Source: Cytophagales bacterium (GTDB taxonomy: Bacteria; Bacteroidota; Bacteroidia; Cytophagales; JAAEPT01). From it: DNA of 8,731 nucleotides. Shown here piece by piece: positions 1-4,595 of this stretch. How positions within the stretch are numbered: the stretch's first letter is position 1; the number at the start of each line of letters is the position of its first letter. A model generated the notes under the pieces. It was not told where the DNA came from, made no database searches, and saw only the letters and a list, made by a program, of their open reading frames with translations. The translations under genes and the position numbers were made by a program. The stretch covers positions 1 to 8,731 of the forward strand of contig WTJX01000542.1 in the NCBI GenBank assembly GCA_011524675.1. Reading direction: 5' to 3'.

Positions 1-90
1 AGTTTATATATGTCAATAGACTTTATTTCTTTTCTTTATAAATTAAAGGCTGACATTGATTTTGATATTTATACTTTAGTAAATGAGTAA
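1..90 (+). CDS. 3' end of an unidentified gene (possible immunity gene of a preceding cassette)
   Basis: Frame 1 is open from the window edge to TAA at 88-90 and encodes 29 residues rich in Phe, Ile, Asp and Tyr, ending in TLVNE. The segment starting MSIDFISFLYKL followed by DIDFDI faintly recalls the second helix of acyl carrier proteins, but 29 residues are too few for a family call. The stop lies only 7 bases before the first array repeat. The complete genes downstream at 889, 2378 and 3253 also end just before a repeat, so by position this is inferred to be the last gene of another cassette. The AT-rich codon use matches those neighbours. The product is unknown; reality of the frame is likely but not certain, because a 30-codon open stretch can occur by chance in such sequence. 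Confidence 0.5.
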   Translation, partial: SLYMSIDFISFLYKLKADIDFDIYTLVNE

Positions 91-97
91 ATCCGTT

Positions 98-176
98 CCC
101 CTCTAGTCACAGTGTCTCACTTCGCACCATAAAATGAGCGGAATTAAAGAATTAAAAGCGGTTCTATTTTAGTAAT
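98..176 (+). repeat. Array repeat, copy 1 (short, truncated inside the terminator hairpin)
   Basis: This copy shares with the others the C-tract (4 C), a CTAGT block, TGTCTCACTTCGCACC, GAGCGGAATTAAAGAATT and AAAAGCGGTTCTATTTTAG. It then stops abruptly after the ascending arm of the terminator hairpin, where toxin-like sequence begins. The left arm of the first hairpin is degenerate (CACAGTG opposite CACTTCG), so neither hairpin is intact here. The truncation point looks like a recombination or deletion junction. Confidence 0.85.
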
Positions 177-440
177 GCTACCATGGTATTAATTACAGAA
201 GTCAATCCTTTTGTAGGTCTAGGAGTTACTTTTTTAGATGTTGCTATGAATGACCCTTATGCTGCTAAGTTAGCGATGCAAAATTCATTGTCTCGATATC
301 AATATTACACAAATCTGTATTTAGAAACAGGGTGTAACTATCAACCGTTCTTAGATTATGCTAATGATGCTATGAATTCAGCAATTAAAATGGGGTATCA
401 GAAACCTCCAATTAATCCAGTTTTAAAAAGAGGTAATTAA
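156..440 (+). pseudogene. Truncated C-terminal coding fragment (candidate toxin tip of cassette 1)
   Basis: The frame is open from the in-frame stop at 153-155 to TAA at 438-440. The first ATG is at 183 and gives 85 residues. The frame enters the unique sequence from inside repeat copy 1, with no promoter or ribosome-binding site before the ATG, so it is probably the detached 3' end of a larger gene. The residues (NPFVGLGVTFLDVAMNDPYA early, then a Tyr/Asn-rich stretch containing one Cys, and a basic tail ending KRGN) match no family I recognise. The membrane-protein gene starts 5 bases after its stop, which implies translational coupling. By layout I infer a toxin C-terminal remnant paired with the next gene. 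An independent small protein started at 183 is the alternative. Confidence 0.5.
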
Positions 441-445
441 GAAAT

Positions 446-889
446 ATGTTTCATGTGATTGATTACATTTTACTAAGGTTTACAGATACATTTAAATATG
501 TATCAAAGTATAGCATAGCATCTGTTAAAAGATGTACTCTTTACGTAGGAGCTTTACTTTTTTTTACTTGGACTGGAGCTTGGGCATTTTTTCAAAAACT
601 ATTTAAAACAAATCTCCTAAGTGGAGTGACAAACTTAGAGAGAGGAATCGTACCAATTTTAGTAATAGCCCTAATTATGTATTACAGATATGGAAGGTAT
701 GATTTAGAGTCAAAGATTAGATCAAAATACAAGGATGAGTCTAGTAAACTACGGAGAATTAGGGGGTGGTTAGTTTTTCTTTTTATCGTATCATCAATAT
801 TATTATGGAGATATGGTATAGTAAATGGCTATTGGCTCCCCCCTTTAGCATCTGACTCTTATGTTCCAGATTGTTTTCCTAAATTTTAA
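446..889 (+). CDS. Small three-helix membrane protein (candidate immunity protein)
   Basis: The 147-residue product has hydrophobic segments at about residues 32-49, 67-81 and 107-122. A strongly charged Arg/Lys/Glu loop (about 82-106) lies between helices 2 and 3, and a short Pro-containing tail carries one Cys. An inner-membrane location is expected. ATG at 446 follows the stop of the preceding fragment by 5 bases, and a weak AGAGG lies at 429-433. I do not recognise a family. Its place as the complete second gene of a repeat-bounded cassette, behind a truncated frame, is the usual position of an immunity gene in polymorphic toxin arrays. Membrane immunity proteins of that kind commonly protect against toxins acting on the membrane or in the periplasm. 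That role is inferred, not shown. Repeat copy 2 begins 22 bases after the stop and supplies its terminator. Confidence 0.75.
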   Translation: MFHVIDYILLRFTDTFKYVSKYSIASVKRCTLYVGALLFFTWTGAWAFFQKLFKTNLLSGVTNLERGIVPILVIALIMYYRYGRYDLESKIRSKYKDESSKLRRIRGWLVFLFIVSSILLWRYGIVNGYWLPPLASDSYVPDCFPKF

Positions 890-971
890 AGTACCAAATT
901 TTTCAATTTAGTCCCCCCACTGTTCGAAGTGTCTCACATCATACCATGAATTGAGCGTAATTTAAGAATTG

Positions 972-1013
972 AAAGCGATTCTATTTTAGCAATAAAGTAG
1001 GGGCGCTTTTTTT
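972..1013 (+). terminator. Rho-independent terminator in repeat copy 2
   Basis: The arms AAAGCG-ATT-CTATTTTA and TAAAGTAG-GGG-CGCTTT fold around a GCAA loop. The stem contains G-T wobbles and one A/G mismatch, and the 3' arm runs into a seven-T tract. It lies 83 bases after the membrane-protein gene and would end transcription of cassette 1. Confidence 0.85.
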
Positions 1014-1072
1014 GTTTTAGGGAGTGTATTTTAATAATAGATACCCTTCTTTGTGCCATGATTTTGCAATGC

Positions 1073-1090
1073 GCTAGTTTGCAGGCTAGC
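1073..1090 (+). other. Conserved short hairpin after the terminator, copy 2
   Basis: GCTAGTTTGCAGGCTAGC can pair over 7 positions with a TGCA loop. The homologous segment of copy 3 (2537-2554) differs at several bases, yet all but one of the pairs remain possible. This suggests an RNA or DNA structure rather than chance. Confidence 0.45.
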
Positions 1091-1194
1091 TAAAGAATTC
1101 CTACCTTACGTAAAGGAGATGATTTTGGTGATACAATAGCAGTCATCAAGTATTTTCATATATTCGCTGTCATCGCATGACCGAGCTTTTGTAG

Positions 1195-1392
1195 CTATGC
1201 CAAGAAGAAGCAGTTAAAAGAGCTCTTTACGGTGGTGAGTACCAACAAAAAAATGGAGATAAAATCACTATAATGTGTCCTTATTATATGGTAAATTTTT
1301 ACAAAGGAGAGGACTTAGAGGATCTAGATCAAGTTGATAAAAAGAACTTGGAGATCGCTTCTAGCAGTTATCATAAAGGTGTAACAAAATGA
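1195..1392 (+). pseudogene. Truncated C-terminal coding fragment (candidate toxin tip of cassette 2)
   Basis: The frame is open from the stop at 1192-1194 to TGA at 1390-1392, giving 65 residues with no start codon in the first 30, so it is a 5'-truncated gene. It reads LCQEEAVKRALYGGEYQQKN, then a Cys-Pro-Tyr-Tyr segment, an acidic stretch (GEDLEDLDQVD) and the tail SSSYHKGVTK. The ALYGG block coincides with the last bases shared with repeat copy 3 (where the same bases encode VLYGG). Sequence after it is unique, so LYGG marks a constant/variable junction. The stop overlaps the next gene's start as ATGA, the signature of a coupled pair. I read it as the C-terminal tip of a polymorphic toxin left behind as a silent cassette. 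The catalytic activity is not recognisable. Confidence 0.65.
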
Positions 1393-2378
1393 TTCACTAC
1401 AAACAAATATTAACAATATTCAAAGTTTGTTTTCTTATAAAAGTAAGTATTGCTCAAATAGATGAAAATCGACTTTTGTTTTTTGAAAATGAAGAATTGT
1501 TTTCTGTTGCGAAACAAGAAAATAAGTACACTAAAATACATGATTCTATTCCTTTATTTAATAATCTATCTTTAAATGATTCTATTAAATTTATTGAAAG
1601 CTGGTATGACCACTTCAATTATTATAAAAATGAAATCAAATTAACAATAGAAAAAAAATATTGTAGCTGTTCAATTCATAGTGTTTCAAAAAAACACTCT
1701 TTAAGTAATAAAGTTAGGTTTGAGCAGTCTCTTGAAAAGAAAATTGTAAGTGAAGAGATTTTACCTTTATTACAAGGTATTGATAAGTTAAATAAAATTA
1801 GTGATGAAAGTATTTATACTAATGAAAATAATGTAACGATTTGTAAAAATGATTTACAAAAAACTACTAACTCACCTAGTTTTAAACTCGAAAAGCTTAT
1901 TTCAACGATAGCTAATAATATACTTTACAAAACTGATGTAGATACAAATCATAGAATTGATTCAATAGGAAAGGACAAGAAAGTTGTTTATAATTTTTCT
2001 AGTTTTAGTTATGATATGACTATAGATGGATTTAATGTTCAGTCAACTTTCCTTCCAGATAAAAAAGTTTCTAGAAAAGTCTTAAAAAGAATTACACAAG
2101 ATAGTCGTATAGATCCATATTTTAAAAATGTTTTTGGAAACCTTCAATTAATAGGGTGTAATATTAATAAATCAAATCAAATAGTTTTAGTTAATTTATT
2201 ACCTCTAGAATTTTCAACACCTAAAGAGAATCAGTTATTTATAAAAAACAATTTTATTTTGGATTGTGAATATTTATACAATAATCAATGCCGTTTACTG
2301 GTATTCAACATAGAAAATAACCGTCTTACTTTTTCGAATATCATCCTTTCTAGATGTATATGTAACAGCCACCAATAG
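1389..2378 (+). CDS. Secreted protein of unknown family, 329 aa (candidate immunity protein)
   Basis: The N-terminus carries a signal-peptide-like stretch (residues 1 to about 22, hydrophobic FKVCFLIKVSIA before Q), so export to the periplasm or outer surface is predicted. The mature part is rich in Lys, Asn, Ser and Ile and has paired cysteines near residues 91-93 (CSC) and near the C-terminus (CIC), but shows no family I know. Base use is extremely AT-rich compared with the genes after 3500, which points to acquired DNA. ATG at 1389 overlaps the stop of the truncated frame upstream (ATGA), so the two were expressed as a coupled pair. By that coupling and the repeat on both sides it is inferred to be the immunity partner of the cassette 2 toxin. 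A second, exported toxin component is a less likely reading. Confidence 0.75.
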   Translation: MIHYKQILTIFKVCFLIKVSIAQIDENRLLFFENEELFSVAKQENKYTKIHDSIPLFNNLSLNDSIKFIESWYDHFNYYKNEIKLTIEKKYCSCSIHSVSKKHSLSNKVRFEQSLEKKIVSEEILPLLQGIDKLNKISDESIYTNENNVTICKNDLQKTTNSPSFKLEKLISTIANNILYKTDVDTNHRIDSIGKDKKVVYNFSSFSYDMTIDGFNVQSTFLPDKKVSRKVLKRITQDSRIDPYFKNVFGNLQLIGCNINKSNQIVLVNLLPLEFSTPKENQLFIKNNFILDCEYLYNNQCRLLVFNIENNRLTFSNIILSRCICNSHQ

Positions 2379-2389
2379 CCCCTACTAGT

Positions 2390-2406
2390 CGAAGTGTCTC
2401 ACTTCG
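2390..2406 (+). other. Perfect hairpin opening the repeat, copy 3
   Basis: CGAAGTG and CACTTCG pair over 7 bp with a TCT loop. Copy 4 has the same stem with a TTT loop (3342-3358). Copies 1 and 2 keep one arm each and have lost pairing in the other. No T-run follows, so it is not a terminator by itself. It could be a recombination or protein-binding site. Confidence 0.7.
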
Positions 2407-2435
2407 CACCACAAATTGAGCAGAATTAAAGAAGT

Positions 2436-2478
2436 AAAAGCGGCTCTATTTTAGCAATAAAGTAGGGTCGCTTTTTTT
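2436..2478 (+). terminator. Rho-independent terminator in repeat copy 3
   Basis: AAAAGCGGCTCTATTTTA pairs with TAAAGTAGGGTCGCTTTT across all 18 positions (three of them G-T wobbles) around a GCAA loop, followed by further T residues. It would end transcription of the secreted-protein gene. The A-rich 5' arm would let it act on the other strand too. Confidence 0.9.
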
Positions 2479-2686
2479 GTTTTGTGAGTGTGTTTGAATA
2501 GTAGATGGGCTTCTTTGTGCCATAATTTTGCGATGCGCTAGCTTGAAGGCCAGCTAAAGAATTTCTATCTTACGTCAAGGAGATGATTTTGGTGATACAA
2601 TAGCAGTCATCAAGCATTATCATAATTTGCTGTCATCGCATGACTCAGCTCGATAATGGTTCTCTACGGTGGCTAAAGCTCTTTAA

Positions 2687-2773
2687 GGATCTACAAAACA
2701 GACTCTTCTAGGTAAAGTATCTTTACCAATTCAAAAAACTATCGTTGATCCAATTGATTGTGGAAGATTTTAA
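2687..2773 (+). pseudogene. Very short C-terminal coding remnant (candidate toxin tip of cassette 3)
   Basis: After the stop at 2684-2686 the frame stays open for 28 codons to TAA at 2771-2773, reading GSTKQTLLGKVSLPIQKTIV followed by DPIDCGRF. It has no start codon. The VLYGG codon block of the repeat (2656-2676, ATG-GTT-CTC-TAC-GGT-GGC-TAA) lies in a different frame, so a shift as well as truncation separates it from the constant part. It occupies exactly the place of the longer truncated frames in cassettes 1 and 2 and ends 9 bases before the pentapeptide-repeat gene. On its own the frame is too short to be certain; position is the main support. Confidence 0.4.
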
Positions 2774-2782
2774 AATTAAAGT

Positions 2783-3253
2783 ATGATAATATATTGTGCA
2801 ACAGATTTAAATATAGAAGTGCCATACGATTTTTTAAATGGTGTATCTCTTGATAATCTAAATTTACATAGAGCAGAATTAGAAGATTCTGATTTGTCTG
2901 GGTCAAGTTTTTTGAACACTAACTTGAGAGGAGCCTTTTTGTTTGGTTCTAATATGAGTAATTGTAACTTTGAGTCTGCTAACTTGATTGTAGCTGACTG
3001 TAGGAGTACTAATATGTCAAATTCAAATTTAAAAAATAGCATATTAATTTCAACACTATTTGAAGATGCTAATCTTCAAAATGTTGACTTCACTAATGCT
3101 AATTTGGATGGGGCTAATTTTACAAACGCAAATTTGAAAGGAGCTTTAATATCTAGTCTAAATATAGGAAAAGCAATTTTTAAAAATACTATATATGATG
3201 CATCAACTGTTTGGCTAAACAACTTTATTCCAAATGGAACACATTGCGTGTAA
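2783..3253 (+). CDS. Pentapeptide-repeat protein (candidate immunity protein)
   Basis: This 156-residue protein is built from tandem A(N/D)LXX-type five-residue repeats from about residue 20 to 135, for example SDLSG, TNLRG, ANLDG, ANFTN and ANLKG, with Leu or Phe at the central position. Such repeats fold into a right-handed quadrilateral beta helix. The end (STVWLNNFIPNG) resembles the T-x-W-P-x-G-F-x-P tail common in the family. There is no signal peptide, so it is probably cytoplasmic. Characterised relatives include DNA-mimicking gyrase-protecting proteins, but many have unknown roles. ATG at 2783 lies 9 bases after the stop of a truncated frame and the gene is closed by an array repeat, so within this array it holds the immunity position. 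The family call is firm; the immunity role is inferred. Confidence 0.9.
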   Translation: MIIYCATDLNIEVPYDFLNGVSLDNLNLHRAELEDSDLSGSSFLNTNLRGAFLFGSNMSNCNFESANLIVADCRSTNMSNSNLKNSILISTLFEDANLQNVDFTNANLDGANFTNANLKGALISSLNIGKAIFKNTIYDASTVWLNNFIPNGTHCV

Positions 3254-3325
3254 TAATCCTCCGCTAGTCCAAGAAGGGGTTAAAAATAAAGTGTAAAGCT
3301 TGCGCGAGTTTATAAATCGTGTCTG
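3254..3325 (+). other. Spacer with a degenerate fragment of the repeat start
   Basis: CCTCCGCTAGTCCAAGAAG (about 3258-3276) resembles the opening of the array repeat (CCCCTACTAGTCGAAGTG). It is followed by unrelated sequence up to the C-tract of copy 4. It may be a decayed boundary left by an earlier insertion or deletion. No gene is visible here. Confidence 0.35.
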
Positions 3326-3461
3326 CCCCCCCCCCACTAGTCGAAGTGTTTCACTTCGCACCACAAATTGAGCGGAATTAAAGAATTGAAAACGATTTTA
3401 TTTTAGTAAATAAAGTAGGGTCGCTTTTTTGTTTGGGAATGTGGTTGAATAATAGATGTGG
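3326..3461 (+). repeat. Array repeat, copy 4 (right boundary of the array)
   Basis: It opens with a run of ten C (3326-3335), then ACTAGT, a perfect hairpin CGAAGTG-TTT-CACTTCG (3342-3358) and the terminator hairpin. Similarity to copies 2 and 3 continues through GTTGAATAATAGATG and then stops. The roughly 200-bp downstream block of the long copies is missing. What follows is the promoter region of an ordinary chromosomal gene, so this copy marks the right edge of the array. Confidence 0.88.
3389..3430 (+). terminator. Rho-independent terminator in repeat copy 4
   Basis: The arms AAAACGATTTTATTTTA and TAAAGTAGGGTCGCTTTT pair with several G-T wobbles and one mismatch around a short GTAA-type loop, followed by a T-run. 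It would end transcription of the pentapeptide-repeat gene and shield the next gene from read-through. Confidence 0.8.
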
Positions 3462-3520
3462 GATCAGACGAATAATTCTTTATTTTGTTTACTACTGGGT
3501 AGTTACAAATAATTTTCTAG

Positions 3521-3550
3521 TTTGATGATTTCAATTTTTTTGTATGTTTG
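3521..3550 (+). promoter_or_regulatory. Bacteroidota-type promoter before the secreted thioredoxin-like gene
   Basis: TTTG at 3521-3524 and TATGTTTG at 3543-3550 (consensus TAnnTTTG) are separated by 18 bases, close to the usual 19-21 for the phylum's housekeeping sigma factor. Transcription would start near 3556, leaving a leader of about 25 bases. No Shine-Dalgarno sequence precedes the ATG at 3582. Confidence 0.65.
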
Positions 3551-3581
3551 TTATCCTTATAAGCATGTAAAAATCTAAAAA

Positions 3582-4136
3582 ATGAAAAAGATCACCTTAT
3601 TAAGTTGTTTTATACTAGTTTCAGCTTTTAGTGCTATGGCACAAGATGTATTCCCAACGATGGAGGCAGAAACTATTAAAAGTGAAAAAATAGAATTACC
3701 CTCCTACACCAAAGGAAAATACACCTTATTGGGTATGGCATATTCTAAAAAATCTGAAAAAGAGCTCAAGACATGGTATCAACCTGTGTTTGATAAGTTT
3801 ATACAACCAAAGCTAAAAGGAGGAGCGGGAGGACTGTTCAACTCGTTTGGCTATGATATACATACTTACTTTGTACCGATGTTTACAGGAATCAATGCAG
3901 CGGCAGCTGGTACAGCCAAAAAACAAGCTCTAAAGAAAGTAGATCCACATATCCAACCTTATATCCTATTTTACAAAGGAAAAATAAAGCAGTTCAAAGA
4001 AAGTTTAGGGTTTGAGACTAAAGACACCCCTTACTTCTTCTTATTAGACGAAAATGGCAAGATCATATACCAAGCTACAGGAGCGTACTCAAGCAGTAAA
4101 ATGAGTAAGATAGAAAGTAATATTGACGACTTTTAG
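3582..4136 (+). CDS. Secreted protein with a thioredoxin-like C-terminal region lacking CxxC
   Basis: This 184-residue protein begins with a signal peptide (MKK, hydrophobic core, then AMA before Q21). The mature protein has no cysteine. The segment GKYTLLGMAYSKKSEKEL (residues 45-62) looks like the first strand and helix of a thioredoxin fold. DTPYFFLLDENGKIIYQATG (148-167) matches the cis-Pro loop and following strand pair of redoxin-like proteins, with T-P at 149-150. No CxxC is present between them, so a thiol-disulfide role is unlikely; a structural or chaperone-like periplasmic role is possible. The pattern is loosely like ATP10 or TlpA-type folds, but I cannot assign a family. It has its own promoter and a strong terminator at 4204-4246, so it is monocistronic. 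Its Cys9 lies inside the signal core and does not make a convincing lipobox. Confidence 0.8.
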   Translation: MKKITLLSCFILVSAFSAMAQDVFPTMEAETIKSEKIELPSYTKGKYTLLGMAYSKKSEKELKTWYQPVFDKFIQPKLKGGAGGLFNSFGYDIHTYFVPMFTGINAAAAGTAKKQALKKVDPHIQPYILFYKGKIKQFKESLGFETKDTPYFFLLDENGKIIYQATGAYSSSKMSKIESNIDDF

Positions 4137-4203
4137 TCATACTTTATTATCTTAGAAAAAAGGAAACATTTAAGTTTCAAAAATCCTTAGATAGCAAAAT
4201 CCC

Positions 4204-4246
4204 AAAACACAAAAGTCAAAAGTTCATCTTTTGACTTTTGTGTTTT
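4204..4246 (+). terminator. Perfect 19-bp terminator hairpin
   Basis: AAAACACAAAAGTCAAAAG (4204-4222) is exactly complementary to CTTTTGACTTTTGTGTTTT (4228-4246), with a TTCAT loop. The stem ends in T residues. It lies 67 bases after the stop at 4136 and would terminate that gene. The symmetry allows function on both strands. Confidence 0.9.
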
Positions 4247-4430
4247 CATTACCCTTAAGCTGTTATCAATCATAAGTAGTCATCCAAAAATACTTAAACT
4301 GAGCACTTATAGAGTCGAAACTCATTAAAAGTCAAGCCTTACTTTAGTGAATACTTACAAAAACTTGTTTCTAAACAAAAATATCTCTATTTTAGAAATC
4401 TACTCAATTCAAAAACAATACACTTTCTAT
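4247..4430. other. AT-rich spacer without recognised content
   Basis: No open frame, promoter consensus or long repeat is visible between the terminator and the nested palindrome. A weak inverted pair (TTGTTT and AAACAA near 4363-4379) is the only structure noticed. Confidence 0.4.
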
Positions 4431-4573
4431 TAGAAGGCTTTGCATCACTAATGTTTTATGCTTAGTCAAAGCTTTCAAAATTTTAAAACCGCAATTTACT
4501 GATTGTAAATGAGGGTTTTAAAATTTTGTATAAGGCTGAACAAATGCAAGAAATGATTTTGCAAAGCCTTCTA
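4431..4573. repeat. Nested palindromic element (MITE-like or structured leader) before the fucosidase gene
   Basis: The ends are perfect 14-bp inverted repeats, TAGAAGGCTTTGCA (4431-4444) and TGCAAAGCCTTCTA (4560-4573). Inside lies a perfect 15-bp inverted repeat, CAAAATTTTAAAACC (4476-4490) and GGTTTTAAAATTTTG (4514-4528). Within that is ATTTAC/GTAAAT with a 5-nt loop (4494-4510). The 143-bp element has no coding capacity. Its left 45 bp recur at 8358-8400, so it belongs to a dispersed family. No target-site duplication is evident. It ends 22 bases before the fucosidase ATG, so it must lie in or overlap that gene's control region or leader. Confidence 0.8.
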
Positions 4574-4595
4574 TTAATTTTTAAATTAATATATA

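Larger units (their letters stand above)
912..1235 (+). repeat. Array repeat, copy 2 (long form)
   Basis: This copy holds, in order: a C-tract of 6, a partly decayed first hairpin (CGAAGTG-TCT-CACATCA, 925-941), the terminator hairpin (972-1013), and then about 180 bp closely matching copy 3. That last part includes TTCTTTGTGCCATGATTTTG, an 18-nt hairpin at 1073-1090, and the block GGAGATGATTTTGGTGATAC. Similarity fades near 1190 and resumes at CTCTTTACGGTGG (1223-1235) after an insertion relative to copy 3 bounded by GAGCT on both sides. No complete gene lies in 890-1194. Two short frames are shared with copy 3 but neither has a convincing start, so I treat the segment as non-coding or decayed coding sequence. 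Confidence 0.9.
2379..2672 (+). repeat. Array repeat, copy 3 (long form, best preserved)
   Basis: The repeat begins one base after the stop of the preceding gene with CCCCTACTAGT. It contains a perfect 7-bp hairpin (CGAAGTG-TCT-CACTTCG, 2390-2406), the terminator at 2436-2478, the conserved 18-nt hairpin at 2537-2554 and the same downstream block as copy 2. It ends at CTCTACGGTGG, after which cassette 3 sequence is unique. TAATTTTG at 2523-2530 matches the Bacteroidota -7 consensus TAnnTTTG, but no TTTG stands at the proper distance upstream, so a promoter here is only possible. No gene is supported within 2379-2686. Confidence 0.9.

Noticed and set aside
1..90. Acyl carrier protein C-terminus
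   Set aside because: The resemblance to the DSIDF helix is limited to a few residues and the phosphopantetheine DSL context is not present in what remains.
2523..2530. Promoter in repeat copy 3 (TAATTTTG)
   Set aside because: The -7-like box is good, but no TTTG lies 18-21 bases upstream (the nearest is 26) and copy 2 has TGATTTTG, so it is not listed as a promoter.
2776..3042. 88-codon open frame on the minus strand
   Set aside because: It lies opposite the pentapeptide-repeat gene. The repeat periodicity of that gene produces a long antisense frame, and the translation has no recognisable features.
98..3461. CRISPR array
   Set aside because: The repeats are long, structured, diverged and spaced by 0.7 to 1.5 kb of genes; there are no short regular spacers.
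98..3461. Integron with attC sites
   Set aside because: The cassette-plus-hairpin layout is similar, but each cassette holds a truncated frame coupled to a gene, no GTTRRRY core pair could be placed in the repeats, and no integrase gene is visible.
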